Assembly: GCA_030180135.1 (NCBI GenBank)
Contig: CM058237.1
Coordinates: 44,926,689-44,990,688, forward strand
Source of the DNA: Orychophragmus violaceus
Lineage: Eukaryota > Streptophyta > Magnoliopsida > Brassicales > Brassicaceae
Direction: 5' to 3'
DNA length: 64,000 bases
Shown here piece after piece: positions 1-11,975 of the stretch. Within the stretch, counting starts at the first letter, position 1; every line of letters begins with the position of its first letter. Both the position numbers and the translations under genes were made by a program. A model generated the notes under the pieces. The model had not been told where the DNA came from. It made no database searches and saw only the letters and a program-made list of their open reading frames with translations.

Positions 1-140
1 TTAATGAGAGAATATCCTATAATAAATACAAAATATATTATTGTTAATTATAGAGAATAATTAGGGATTGAAGTAAAACGGAAGCAATGGCTTGAGATTG
101 ATCGTTAGATCGAAACTTGGAATCGAAACCTGTTCTGAAA

Positions 141-450
141 CCATATTGAGTTATTTAGGCTTTCGAATTAAAATCAATTAGTGATAAGTGGATTGGACCA
201 TATCTCTTATATATTATGTATGATTTCTTTCAACTACAAATGTATGACATTATGTCCTATTAGGATGGACCAATCTTTGGGTTGAATTGATAATAGATCG
301 GGTTGGACTGTATGAACCGGACTTTGATACCATATTGAGTTGTGTGGGCTTCCAACTTAAAACAAATTGGTGATAAGTAGATTGCTCTATATCCTCTATA
401 TATTATTTATGATCCCTTCCGACTACCGATGTAGGATATTATGTCATATG
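141..450. repeat. Two diverged direct copies, possible copia LTR remnant
   Basis: A block starting ccatattgag at 141 recurs at 330. Both copies run through gtgataagt and tatattat and end near tgtcctatt or tgtcatatg, about 189 bp apart and clearly diverged. The second is preceded by ttgatacca, which resembles the complement of an initiator-Met primer site. That suggests a reverse-oriented copia LTR edge, but no partner LTR or target duplication is visible. A plain local duplication is an equal alternative. Confidence 0.35.
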
Positions 451-668
451 TCCATAATATTTACGATCAGCTGCAATTCCCTGAAAAAAGTGAAGAGAAA
501 GTAGATGTTAACTGAAACAATGAAAGAGACTTAAAGTGCAGAGGAATCCAAATCTTGGTTTCATTGATGTTCATTGGAAGATTGACCCATAGAAAGCTAC
601 TATGGTGAACCTAGCAACCTATGTCCTGACCATTTATGCTAGCTAGGGTCAGCAGCGGAAGAAGCTGA

Positions 669-1112
669 GGATTCCAGAATCTTGATTCAAAGGTCAACTA
701 CCTTCACCATGAAGTCCACATAAAGTTGAGTATATTGATTGAGAAGGTGGATGAAGTCTTAGTCCGAGAAGATGAGGTAGAGGAGCACGCAAACATCATT
801 ACTGTGATGATTGATACGCATTTTGATTTAGTGGAAGAGGCAGACATAACAACATTTGAGATAAACATGATTGATTGATTCCCAAACAAGGAGTTGAATT
901 TTGATTAATCGGATTCCAAGGATGATGCATCGTTTCTTATAGGGCATGGGGATAAGCCGATTTCTGAGAAGAGCTATAGCTTTTTTAAGAAACAAGTGAA
1001 GAGAGTTCCACCTACTTATGATTTCGAGAAAGAATGGGAATGGTATCCTATGGCAGATTTCTTTTGGAATACAACAACACCAAAAGAGATAGGGAGATGT
1101 TCTATGAAATAA
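669..1112 (+). pseudogene. Decayed acidic ORF, unrecognised
   Basis: One frame is open from 669 to a TAA at 1110-1112 except for a TGA at 876-878 and a TAA at 906-908, giving about 145 codons. The translation is acidic in its first half (VDEVLVREDEVEEH) and richer in aromatic and basic residues later (KEWEWYPMADFFW). I do not recognise the family. The even coding texture across two stops suggests a once-real protein, perhaps transposon-borne. No start codon or promoter is assigned. Confidence 0.35.
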
Positions 1113-3005
1113 ATAGAAAGTAACTAATGAAACTTTTAATGTGGATTATGTCTAATGTGATTTTCAGGGTATTAGTCATAAAACACGATCTTTGAAATTT
1201 TAGAGTTCTCACGTTTTTAAACCTTTTCTCGTGCTTATTTATTTGTTTTGTTTCCGAAAATAGTATAAGTTTGAAAAGTTGATATACTTTATATTTTACT
1301 ATTTTTAATAAGATTTTATATGTTTTAAATAAATAATGATTTGTTTATGGCTAACTATATTTTTTTCCAATTCTTTTGGAGTTTTAAGAAAATTTGTAGG
1401 CAATATAGGTTTTTAAGCGAACATGAACTGGATTTAAACATTTTGGAGATTGAACAACTTCTCATCACCATTTTTTATATAAGATGGAGGACTTCCTACG
1501 GGGTAATTTTACTGATAATTGGACACAAGATAACTGATGATGTTAGCTTTCATCTCTAACCTAATCAATTGGTTAGATCTGAAGATATGTATAATATGCT
1601 GACTAGTCCGTCTATCATCAAAACAAAGAAAGCATAAGAACAAGGGGATAATAAATGAAGGGTAATCAGAGGAGGATAATCGACCGAATAATAGATCAAT
1701 TGGGTCAGTGATCGATCGACTACCTCGCCTTATTGATTGGTCACTAATCCGAGAAAAAGGAAAGAATACAAAATTTTCATATATTTTCCCACATCGTTAT
1801 CAATTCGCCATAGCCACTTTCTACACCTGAAAGCGTAAGAGAAACCATGAAGTTAGACGACACAAGCTTTCACACATCCACCAAAATTTTTTTTTGTTTT
1901 GTTTTATATTCGTTATTTTGGTTACTTTATTGCTTTGGAAAAAGAATTCAGTCATTTTTAATCACAAAAGTTTTAATTTTGAATCCTAATCTCTCAGCTA
2001 TTTCAATAAAATGTTTTTATTGATTTTGTTTCTGTCAACGTTATTATGAGTGAGTATTTTTTTGTTGTTGTTAAAAATAATGACTTCAAAAATGGTTTCA
2101 TTTATGATTTGATATATAGATTTTATTTTCTAGAATGGCACATCTACATATATGAGTAATCCTCTGTTCAATTATGTTTTTAACGCATGTTACTAAGCTG
2201 ATCATTTAGTTATGCTCTAGTAAAGTCATCACGTGAACACCACATGGTTGATTGGCTTGAATTTAGTTGAATAGACTATATGTTTATAATGCTAATGATG
2301 ATTCTAAACATATTTAGTAAACATATCGAACTTGTATTTCATCACTGTTTTATTGAATTTACTTGATTATAAAATATGATTTAAATTCAATTTAATAAGT
2401 TAGTTTTGTGCGGTGAAAGTAGAATTATCGAATTTCAGCATTTCAAGTTTGATGATGAAATATAAGTATTTGCCTCTGGTTTTTAATGTCTGAATAGTCT
2501 AAATCATAAACCCTAAGATTTTCTGAAACCCAACATTTTTAGATAAGTTCTTATATCGTTTTTAAATCATTTTCATCATTTGCAACAAACTCTAATTCTC
2601 ATTTTGACTTAGCTCTAGTTTTAAGTTGAAAATCATTATGCACTCCTTTCACGTGGATTTAAGCCTTAAATACTAAAACAACTGATTTTCACTTGCAGCT
2701 TTTTAGTGGAATAAATTCCAACCCATCAATTGACTTATCATTGGTCGAGGTTTCTACCTCTGCGGACTGTGACTTGAGTCTGTTCTTTCCCTCCGGTGTA
2801 AATTTGATAGCAAAGTTGTGGCATTTGTGGCAAACATATCTTCATCTATCCTTGATCACGCTGAAGGAGATGAATGTGGAGGTAGTTAGCTTTGATTTGA
2901 GTTTGAGAGTTAAAGGCGTCTCCTTCATCGACTCGATCAGGATTTTGGCTTCCGCTCTTCACTCTTGTCTTGGATTGTTGAAGATTTATTTCTTTTATAA
3001 TTATA
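1113..3005. other. AT-rich intergenic stretch, no gene seen
   Basis: I see no supportable gene. Short ORFs at 1341-1559 and 2693-3016 have low-complexity translations without recognisable motifs. A single CGATCGAC occurs near 1713, without a second palindrome 21 bp away. Confidence 0.5.
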
Positions 3006-3819
3006 ATATTCATTAAAATTTGATCCAAATTAAAAAATTTGATCATCGAAAAATTTACAACACGATTCACCGGGACAAAAAACCGGCATAAGGAAAGCGA
3101 GAAAGAGAGAGACATTATACATAGGTTAGAGATAAAAGCAAAAGAAAACCAAAGATGGGGAGACCAGAGAGGCTGGTAAACCTCTTTCTCTGGTGGACAG
3201 AAGCCAATCACAGCCTTCAACACTGCCTTAACTTTGCCAGATTCTGAGATGTCCAAAAACCGGAAGCTAGTTGCCAAGAAAATGATAGACTCCGGAAGCG
3301 ACCAACTCACAAAGTGGTCACGCGGCCACAAACGCCAGCTATCAAAGAAAACTGACCTTCAGATCTCTCTACCGATGATACCACCGATATCTCTCCAAAC
3401 TCTACTTACCAATGCCGCACAAGAACCCAAAACTCGATACTGTGAAGAACAAACTCCACTTCCCAAAAAACACCACCACCAAAGACCCGCCATCATTGGA
3501 AGAAACAAAAACCATCACCAGAGGAGTCTCAGAAAACCGCCGAACCCTCACCACCTTGACGGAGCAACCACAAATCTAAACCTAGAAGACCCACCTTTCT
3601 ACCACTGTGAGAAATTCCCACCGCCCTCGAGCAGAAAATCACGACCACCGTAGTAATCGATGAGCCTCCGAGATCTTGGAGCTTCCGCAGAAGCCAATTA
3701 CGCCAGAGGACCCTCCCCGCTGCCGCGGAGAAGAGTGGGTGTGCATCCCGAAACTCCGCTTAGCAAAGCTTTCCGTCGTGAAGAGTGAAGGAAATTAAAG
3801 ACCGGAGTTCTCCTCAGGG
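3006..3819 (-). other. Unassigned moderately GC-rich segment with an open minus-strand frame
   Basis: The minus strand is open from 3331 to 2846 (161 codons) and the plus strand from 3234 to 3653. Neither translation resembles a family I know. The composition is richer in GC than the flanks and looks like a transcribed 5' region or gene fragment. On the minus strand it runs into an AT-rich tail (taatgaatattataattata) like a LINE or retrocopy 3' end, but there is no clear poly-A or target duplication, so the origin is left open. Confidence 0.25.
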
Positions 3820-4164
3820 ACGACGGAGCCGGACTCCAAAACGTGCAAATCTGAAGGAGTGAACAGGGAGAGAGTTTTGAGAGAAGCACAAACGCGCTTG
3901 ATTCTTCTTCTGTATTTTTAATACGAGAGTGTTATTGGAAAAATATGTAAACACTGCTCAACCCAAGGTTTTAGAAGCTAGTTTTGGATCATGGTTCACT
4001 CATGACAATTCCGATGGCTACTTTGTATTTGGGCGCTTCAATTGCCACTTGAACTTTATAAGCTTTCCATCGTTGTCCCTTCTTCGGTTAAAGCGTGAAT
4101 AATCTTGTTTATTTTACTTTTATTTGTGGATTTTTCCTTACTCATCATGATTTACATGGAAAAA

Positions 4165-4430
4165 CATAACTCTGCATGTTCTCGCCCCCTTTTTGTAAGA
4201 GAGTCAACACGAGCATTAGCACTCATATCCATTAAAACTACATCAAGTGAAATAGAAGCCTCTTTAAGAGTGGTGAAAATATAGTTATGTCACGAAGCCA
4301 TGCTATTCATGAGGCTCTCCTATCATAGAAATCAGGTCCGAACAATTTGTCTCGCGTACCACCAAGAGTATCATTCCTTCTACGAAGTATGGCATCGACC
4401 ATAGCAATTCGTCGAGTTTTGCATGTAGTG
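4165..4430 (-). pseudogene. RNase H-like (RVT_3 type) fragment, left arm
   Basis: Read on the minus strand, this arm encodes the same relic as the right arm: a segment ending SANARVDSLTKRGREHAELC in one frame, preceded by a DLISMIGEP-like segment in another. The ADSLAKR-like ending and the DCSDLI motif resemble RNase H-like tails of plant LINE and RVT_3 proteins. It is frameshifted and contains stops. It lies in the left arm of the inverted repeat, facing the copy at 4625-4902. Confidence 0.5.
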
Positions 4431-4624
4431 GGGATTAAGCGGGGATTAATCGGAGCGGAATATTTGATCTCTAACTTTGTTTTTCATATATATATTTTAT
4501 ATTGCTAAAGTTACCAACGAAAATAGAGTTAGTCCAGTGGTGTGAGGAGTTACAAATGATATCTAAGCCCGGGTTCGAGCCCGTTTAGTGCAGTTATTGA
4601 TATCATGCCGATGCAACAAATCAA
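4431..4624 (+). repeat. Spacer of the inverted repeat: dispersed repeat with a tRNA B-box-like motif
   Basis: The spacer holds ggggattaatcgg, an AT-rich run, aatagagttagtcc and GGTTCGAGCCC, a good match to the Pol III B-box consensus GGTTCGANNCC. A diverged reverse-complement copy lies at 7205-7375. A tRNA-derived SINE fragment is possible, but the shared sequence extends on both sides of the tRNA-like part and I see no poly-A or target duplication. Confidence 0.4.
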
Positions 4625-4902
4625 CACTACATGCAAAACTCGATGGATTGCTATGGTCGATGCCATACTTCGTAGAAGGAATGATACTCTTAGTGGTACG
4701 CGAGACAAATTGTTCAGACCTAATTTCTATGATAGGAGAGCCTCATGAATTGCATGGCTTCGTGACATAACTAGATTTTCACCACTCTTAAAGAGGCTTC
4801 TATTTCACTTGATGTAGTTTTAATGGATATGAGTGCTAATACTCGTGTTGACTCCTATACAAAAAGGGGGCGAGAACATGCAGAATTATGTTTTTCAATG
4901 TA
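4625..4902 (+). pseudogene. RNase H-like (RVT_3 type) fragment, right arm
   Basis: One frame gives DGLLWSMPYFVEG...ETNCSDLISMIGEP up to about 4770. The continuation, FTTLKEASISLDVVLMDMSA then RVDSYTKRGREHAELCFSM, sits in another frame and stops at about 4902. The ETDCSDLI-type motif and the terminal ADSLAKR-like motif are typical of the RNase H-like domain at the end of plant LINE ORF2 and related RVT_3 proteins. A frameshift separates the halves, so this is a dead fragment, duplicated in inverted orientation in the left arm. Confidence 0.5.
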
Positions 4903-5245
4903 AATCATGATGAGTAAGGAAAAATCCGCAAATAAAAGTAAAATAAACAAGATTATTCACGCTTTAACCGAAGAAGGGACAACGATGGAAAACTTATAAA
5001 AGTTCAAGTGGCAATTGAAGCGCCCAAATACAAAGTAGCCATCGGAATTGTCATGAGTGAACCATGATCCAAAACTAACTTCTAAAACCTTGGGTTAAGC
5101 AGTGTTTACATATTTTTCCAATAACACTCTCGTATAAAAAATACAGAAGAAGAATCAAGCGCGTTTGTGCTTCTCTCAAAACTCTCTCTCCGTTCACTCC
5201 TTCAGATTTGCACATTTTGGAGTTTCCTCCGGCTCCGGCGACCAT

Positions 5246-7204
5246 CAATCTGGCATATCTCCAGATGTTGTTTACAAACACTATTACAAAAGTAATATAT
5301 TTTTGTGTGTGAAATGTGAATTGCTGCTAGTTTTGGCATCAGAAAAAGAAAATATTCACTACATTTACTATTTACAAGATTAATTTCTTAATTTACACTC
5401 AAAAGAAATTCATCCACCAAGATAATGCGTAAACATTACAAAGACAGAAGAAATGGACGGGAAACCAGTTAATTCCGACTTCAACACTTCTCTACGGTCC
5501 TTATCCAGACATGTATTCATCATCTGTGCAAAAAAATATCTCTACTACATAATAATTTAAATCACATACATCAACTCACAAATTCGGATTTTACATATAT
5601 TGACCAATTTTGACTTTGATTTGGTGAGATAGTCGTTAATGGCTGATGACATGGCGTTAACGTTTTGCTCAATCAGCAAAGATGGAAATAACGTCATTCA
5701 AATGCATATTTTAAAACAAAATTTTAAGTAATATATATTTCTTTTCGCCGATCTAAAAAATCTGTTTAAATAAACAAAATTAAAATAAAATTAGTTCAAC
5801 TAGAATGAGTTAATCTTCCAACATCTAAAAGCATATGTTGATAATTTTAATTACATACGGTTTTTCAAGTGAGTTTTCTACATCTAAAAACAGTAGAAGA
5901 TAAAAATTTCGATGAAACCGATGAACTGATCAGTGTTCTCTAGTTTCTGCACCGCCACAGCTCTCGGTGTCAAATTGGGACTTGTCATTCGAGGAGGCTT
6001 GTGGGCGACTATATGAATGAAGCCACCAGAAAATGTGGAAGAACAAAATCCGGTGAAGTTTTTGATGGACAAGAAAGATTTAGAGTTGTTGAGAAAAATA
6101 AGGTTTAGAGTTGGTTAAGAGACAAAAGGAGGAAGAAGAAGACGTGGTAATTTGGGTGGATGTCATAGAAGATATATTTGTGAAAAAAATAAAATTATTG
6201 TAAAAAATGTGAGAACCAATGACTCCGTTCAAATATCAAAATCAAATGGTTTAAAAGTTTTAATTGAACTAAAACCAATGACTGTATCCAAGTCTCAAAA
6301 CCGGATTGCAAAATTTGGAATGACAATTTTATTTAATTACGGGGAGGTCTTATGTCACCAGCACTCTCGGATTATTTACCAGCTAAAGCAACTGTTTCTG
6401 CTTGGTTTTTCTTCTTCCTCTTTTTTTGAAGGTTTAATGGATTTAGAAAGAGGCAAAAATGATGGATCATAGGTGGAAGACACTCAACGAAAAACCGATT
6501 TTATTTCATATAATTCCTTAAACAGCATCGTTTGGATACATAACTTTTTTAATCTGAAATTTGCTGATTTATTTGGCCACGTCATGGCCACATAAACGTT
6601 AGCAGACGGTGATATAACATAGTTAATGTCTTTGTATGATTTGGCCGATTTTAAAATGTCTAGGTATGTAATTTAATAAGATAGTTTGTAGCAGTATATT
6701 TTAGCACATGTTATGAATGCATGATTGAATCAAAACTGCAGATCAGTGTTGAAAAATGAAATGGCCGGTTTCTCAAAAATAGACAATTAAAAAATGTTTT
6801 AGTGACTGTTAAAATATAAAAGTCTGATTGGAAATCTGATTTATAGACATTTTACAGCGTTAGTTTATTCATTCAGTCACCTTTTAGGTAACCCTGTGTT
6901 CGAAAACGCGGTCACGGCGGCCGATTCCGCGACGGATATGCGTTCAACAGTGAGGAGCCGTCGCGAGTTATACCAAATCGAACAAAAAATCATCTTATCT
7001 TCAAAATCTCACGTTTTTGGTGATTTTAAGTTTATAAATCGAACATTTGAGTATATCCATCAATTATAAGTGAAATTACTTGAAAAAAAAATAAAAAGAA
7101 TCATTGAAATCGGGAGGAAAAAAAACAGAGCCGCCATGAATAGGGTTCTCTGCTATTTTAACAAAAGGTAGATGATGTCCTTCTTTAAAGTGTAGTGAAA
7201 AAAC
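5246..7204. other. Intergenic, no gene seen
   Basis: Only short unsupported ORFs occur here (for example 5884-6072 minus and 6152-6472 plus). Related phrases with gttaacg or aacgtta and catggc or gccatg near 5640-5700 and 6570-6650 hint at an old repeat, but I cannot define its ends. Confidence 0.4.
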
Positions 7205-7375
7205 ACAATAACTGCATTAAACGGACTCGAATCCGGATTTAGATATCATTAGTAATTCCTTATATTGGACTAACTCTATTTTCGTTGATAAATTTAGCAA
7301 TATAAATTATATATATATATATATGAAAAACAAAGTTAGAGACCAAAAATTCCACTCCGATTAATCCCAGCGTAA
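7205..7375 (-). repeat. Second copy of the inverted-repeat spacer sequence
   Basis: This is a reverse-complement relative of 4431-4624. It shares ggactaactctattttcgtt, an (AT)n run at about 7305-7323, aaacaaagttagaga and ccgattaatccc. On the minus strand its tRNA-like box reads GATTCGAGTCC. It is diverged but collinear, so the two are members of one dispersed repeat family. Confidence 0.55.
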
Positions 7376-7547
7376 TTTTCGATTTTTGTATTAGGCGCTA
7401 GACCTGGGTCGTCCGTACATATAGCGTCTAGCCCAATTCCGAACAAAGAGATAACCCTATCAAAACAGTTAGAAAAAAATAGAATATTAAAAAAAATCGA
7501 CGCGTGAAGTTCTCGTTACAATCTTTACGTGGATACGCCTGATACAA

Positions 7548-7655
7548 ATTTTTGTCCATTTTTGTAAAAATAAAATAAAACTTTTGTCTTTTGTCCATTA
7601 AAAAAAAAAGACTTTTGTCCATTTTAAAAAAAAAAACTTTTGTCCTTCTCTCATT
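7548..7655. repeat. Minisatellite, about 27-bp units of acttttgtcc plus A-run
   Basis: Three to four imperfect units, each made of a (a)cttttgtcc(att) core followed by a T- or A-rich run. The open reading frames here are low-complexity by-products of the repeat. Confidence 0.6.
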
Positions 7656-8389
7656 TTGGATCGACATAAGAAGTTTCCTTTAGAGAAAGACACAAAATTG
7701 AAAAAAATAAAATAAATAAACGAACGGAAAATATGAAAAAGGTGTGAAGTCCAATCACATAATACAGTTGGGTATACAAAGAAGACAAACAATCATAAAT
7801 ATGCCATTTTGTTTTGATATAAATAATCTATATCATTATGTGTAGTATTATTTAGGTTGATAATGTTATAATGTATTCAGTGTCTGATTTTTGGTAGAAT
7901 GTGTAGCATCACAAGAAATACTTCATATTTATATTTAGGTTGAATTCATAATTGTTGTTTAGGGGTTTAAAACAAAAAATGAAAGAGCATATCTCATAAA
8001 ATGAGTATAGATGGATAATTGGATGAAAAACATTATTGTGGGGATGTTTGACGACTCTCCAATCATCACTATGAAGTTAATCATAGGATTTGATAGATTT
8101 ACGAAAGTATTGCAGCGTTTAAAAAGAATTAGGATAATTGAGTAGTTGTGTTGCAAGATGTAAGAGTTTATTTGTAGGGTATTGTGAATGTGGATGAACT
8201 AGATATTAGTGCATGATCTTTCTCGTGGTCAGCTGCGAGAGTTGGCTGGTCAAGATGAATGGATTAAGTGTTTAATGCTATGAGAATAAGTTAGGCATAT
8301 TTCTGTGTTTCGAGTTCTAAACCCATAGTAGATGTGAGAGTCGAAATTTGCACTGTCGATATTTATAGAACTAAACTTTTAAGAGAACA
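7656..8389. other. Intergenic, no gene seen
   Basis: AT-rich sequence without recognisable coding or repeat structure. The ORF at 7959-8156 minus has no motif support. Confidence 0.4.
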
Positions 8390-9399
8390 TAAATTTCAAT
8401 GATAAGCAACACGACAAGAGACCCGAAGGATATTTTATTGATAAGAGATCGTAAAAAGAGTACAAAAAGCAAAAAAAAACTTAAAAAGTTCTAAGTCTAG
8501 ATGCTAGGATTTTTTCGAGATGATCTGTTCGTAGGAAGTCTTTCTTCTTATATAGTCGCGGCGAGTCGGCTTCGAGGATCTTCACCTGCAAGATTTCCGG
8601 AAATCTTCTTGTTATCGTATATTTCATTTTCGTTAGGATTTACTTTTCTGTTCGGATTTTCCTCTTCTGCTCGGAGATATCTTCTCATTTTCTTCTTCGA
8701 GTTTATCATTCCATTTTTACGATTATTCTTCCGCGGTTTAACCTGTTTTGCCGAACAGGCCGAAAATGGACGATCCGAGTCCATTTGAGCCTAAATTTCT
8801 TGATTCGTCCCAAAGTCTCGGAAACACGAGTCTTGTGGGTTAGGCCCAAGCTTGTATTTCATATAACTTTATTCGAAAATCCTGTTAACGGCTAAGAGCG
8901 TATAAGTTATTGTTTTGAAGATGGGTTGCGGCTAGTCGTGCATTTGGAGGGAGATATTGGCAAACGTCTGAGTATCCGGTCTAAGCAGAATGTCCGTTTG
9001 GAAGGTTCGATGAGTATGCTTTTCTCGGAAGTTCCTAGTGAATGCGTTCAGCTCAGAACTTTTGAAGGAATGTGTCATGCTAAGAAAACAAGACAGGACG
9101 AGCTGATCAGCTCATAGTTTAAGTGATGTTTCGTCTGATTTATTGATTTGGATGTTCGGCCAAATGGTTTCATATATTTTGTTCAGAACGTTATCCATAC
9201 GAAACGTTGTTTATCCGAAGTGTTTATTCATACGAAATACTATTTATACGAAATGCTATTCATACGAAGCGTTATCCATACGAAGTGTTTGTCCGTATGT
9301 AATATTTCGTATAAAATTTTAGTCATTAGAAATGCTGTTTTTACGAAGTATTTTGTATAAAACGTCATTCATACAAAGTGACATTTATACGAAGTGTAG
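8390..9399 (+). mobile_element. Left part of an old repeat element, possibly an LTR, interrupted by element A
   Basis: This 1 kb block has a different texture (tatatagtcgcggcg at about 8550, then GC-richer sequence and a minisatellite) and resumes at 16103 after element A, ending gaccccaaca at about 16181. A TATA-like box, a transcribed-looking body and a CCAACA end are what a plant LTR would show, and a decayed protein relic follows. I cannot find the second LTR or a primer site, so the LTR reading is only a suggestion. Confidence 0.3.
9187..9399 (+). repeat. Minisatellite, 15-16 bp units of the type tatyCATACGAARTGYT
   Basis: About a dozen imperfect units share an atacgaa core with 15-16 bp spacing (attcatacgaaatac, atttatacgaaatgc, attcatacgaagcg, and so on). 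The array ends at the insertion point of element A. Confidence 0.7.
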
Positions 9400-10617
9400 T
9401 GATAGGTCAAGAATTAATCCCTATACTAAACTGCAAGTGCACAGCAATATCAATGTAGTATATAGGGTATCGAAATCCACAGAGACTCCGGTATTCAATA
9501 GCTCAAGAACAGGAATTTAACTAGGAAGAAAGCAATGTAATTGAATTAAAAGAGGTGCGAGAAAGTAAATCAGTAGCAGAGATTAACGGTTGTGAAAGCA
9601 AGTAATTAAGAGCGCTAGGTCTAGGGCGTTCTCAGGAAATCAGACAAGCAGACAGTTCATTCAGTAAGGATCTAATTAAGCATAGTTCTAGAACTCAAAA
9701 CACAGATATAGAATTAACCAAATTCCTTTGCGATAATTCTCTAAGTCTAAGTGCAGCAAACCAAACTTTCGTTTGCGAGAACTAACAGATTAAACCAGCC
9801 TTAATTCCAAGTTTGATATGTTCACAATTATCCTAAACCAAACTTCCGTTTGCGCAAAGTTTAATTGCCCAATTTAATTAGTTCAGATCCCTAAACCCCA
9901 CTTCCGTGACGTATTTAGCAACCTAAGATCTAGATTCTAATTGATCAGGTTAGAACTAGCTTTAAGCACAATTAAATTGAAGAACAGATATAGTTTGAAT
10001 CCTTAACTGAAATTGAACAAGTCTAGCAAGTCATGAAATCCTATGTGAGAAACCCTAAACCTAACAAGGAATCTACTCAGACATAGATAATGAAAACATA
10101 ATCATATGATGAATAAATTGCATAAAAGATAAAAGATTAAAGGGGTTCGAAATCTTCTCCAAATACAGATGATGTAACAGGTTCAGATCAGCCCCAAAAG
10201 CTCTAAAAATCCTCTGCTCTTAATTATGAAAGCGTAATGTAAAGCGTATAAAGCGTATCTAATTAAAACACTAAAAACTATATTATATAGGTCTAATCTC
10301 GGCCAGGGGCTTCTTTGTAAATATCAGGAACTTCTGGATCAAAGTGCAAATTCTTGACTCTTCTAAAACCGCCGAGTTTTGGCCCATCTCGCTGGTGCAT
10401 CGATCGATGCTAGGCATGCAACGATCGACACCTTTCTCTGTTTCGGACAGTGAACTCTATCTCTCGGCCAAACACTCCAAAAATCTCCAAAATGCTCCAT
10501 TATCTCCAATTCAGCTCCAAACCTGATTATACCTGTAAAAGACTCTAAAAGAACACAAAAGACACTAAAAACACACTTATATCATGGCCTAAAACCGGTA
10601 AAAACCATGATATATCA
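9400..10617 (-). repeat. Element A 3' LTR
   Basis: The LTR runs from tgataggtc to gatatatca. It carries one palindrome pair (10397-10410 and 10418-10431, 21 bp apart). In element sense its U5 end holds the conserved block around gtgcacttgcag that is shared with elements B, C and D. Confidence 0.93.
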
Positions 10618-10632
10618 ACTCCCCTACACGCC
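10618..10632 (-). other. Element A polypurine tract
   Basis: On the minus strand the bases next to the 3' LTR read as a G-rich purine run (gtaggggagt), the usual plus-strand priming site. Elements B and C have tgtgggggagt in the same place (36318-36330 and 48791-48803). Confidence 0.75.
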
Positions 10633-11975
10633 TTTGCTTGCCCTCAAGCAAAACATAGAACTAAAACATGGTGAAGAGGTTTGAAAACTCTTCAGAAACT
10701 CATTTCATCCTAGAAGCTACAATACTCAGATTCCCCTTAGTAAACCACTGAAAGAATCAATCACAGGATATCAAGACCAACATGTACTTCCCCCACACTT
10801 AGCAACTGTCCTAGGTAAACTCCACAATCACATTCAAGCATTCAAATTCTCCCTACTGACTTCTGCAAGTATTTAAGTGCGGTCTCACCTAAGGAGTATC
10901 GATCAAAGGGCACATGGATTCTTACCTTATCAGCTCTAGACCACCATACTATCTTTCTCTAGTCCCTTTCTTCTCTTTCCCTTCTTTAACAACTGATTTT
11001 TTCCCATTGGGTATCATTTTATTTTTTTGTATCAGTGTTCTTCCCGTTACGGGGTGTACTTTGGACACATTCCATGGATCACATGAGAGAAAATAGTGTT
11101 TGCTACCATTCCCATGACCACTTCGGAGTTACTAACTCATCCTCAGTTTATTATCTTTTTTTTTACTTTATAGAAGGGGAGAAGGGAACTAGATAGGATA
11201 GGTTGACAGGCTGTGTCAGAACTAACAAGGGAATCCGACACAAAGTATACCAAGCCCTTAGGTGAGAAATCTAAGTCAGTATTAGGTTGAAGTCAGTAAA
11301 AGGATCCTCTGATACCTGAAGTGATGTGGGTGTTCCCAGTAGGTTGATCTGTGATGGGGTTTTCTAATAGTCAGAGATAGATCCTGCAACTTCATCCCAA
11401 TGGTTACTTAAGTTCCTGCAAGTCTTGTAAATCTTCTCAGAAAATCATAGTTTCTTACTTAAACAATTTTGACTCAATAAAACAAATTTTTTTTTTGAAA
11501 AACGGACTGACTCTTAAGAAAACAGAAAACAAAAGTCAGTAGCACCTCCCCCACACTTAAGACACACTGTCCCCAGTAGTGTCAAGCGATGGATCGGTAA
11601 AAAGAAAATAAAAAATTGAAAAGATGAAATTATGTCTGTCGGGTTACCTCTGTCGCTCAGGCATCGATCGTTGCACTAAGTGCATCGACCGTTACTTGGC
11701 GATTTTTGTGTATGGTCGATCGTTGCTCAGGACCGCAACGATCGCTGCAATGCGATTCCTTTCGTGTTGTGACGATCGACACAGAAGTGAGTCGATCGTT
11801 GCACTGCGATTTTATCCGAGACCAGCAAACATAACTGCACCAAAACAAAAACAAACGTAAAATCCTAACACAAACACCAAAAATTAAGTAGAAAAACACC
11901 AGTACCTAATGGTGGGTTGCCTCCCACCCAGCGCTTGTTTAAGGTCAAATAGCTTGACCGGACGGATGGGAATTT
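10633..11975 (-). other. Element A 3' noncoding region with a conserved block and palindrome cluster
   Basis: There is no coding sequence in element sense. The part at about 10790-11400 is closely matched in elements B (36480-37090) and C (48955-49570), including ggctgtgtcagaactaacaa and ccaagcccttaggtgagaaa. A cluster of six CGATCG-type sites lies at 11661-11813; the first pair is exactly 21 bp apart and the others are 20 and 22. Small plus-strand ORFs here (10914-11096, 11624-11860) run antisense to the element and are not supported. Confidence 0.75.

Larger units (their letters stand above)
3820..5245. repeat. Large imperfect inverted repeat, arms about 0.6 kb
   Basis: The left arm (about 3820-4430) reappears reverse-complemented at about 4625-5245, around a spacer of about 194 bp. 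Matching landmarks are gcatgtagtg at 4421 against cactacatgc at 4625, gggcgcttcaattgccactt near 4030 against its complement near 5005, and cgtgcaaatctgaaggagtg near 3841 against its complement near 5195. The arms differ by scattered substitutions and small indels. A transcript through both arms would form a long hairpin. Each arm holds an RNase H-like coding relic. Confidence 0.85.

Noticed and set aside
1705..1725. Lone CGATCGAC near 1713 as part of the palindrome system
   Set aside because: No 14-bp palindrome form and no partner at 21 bp; not in an LTR element.
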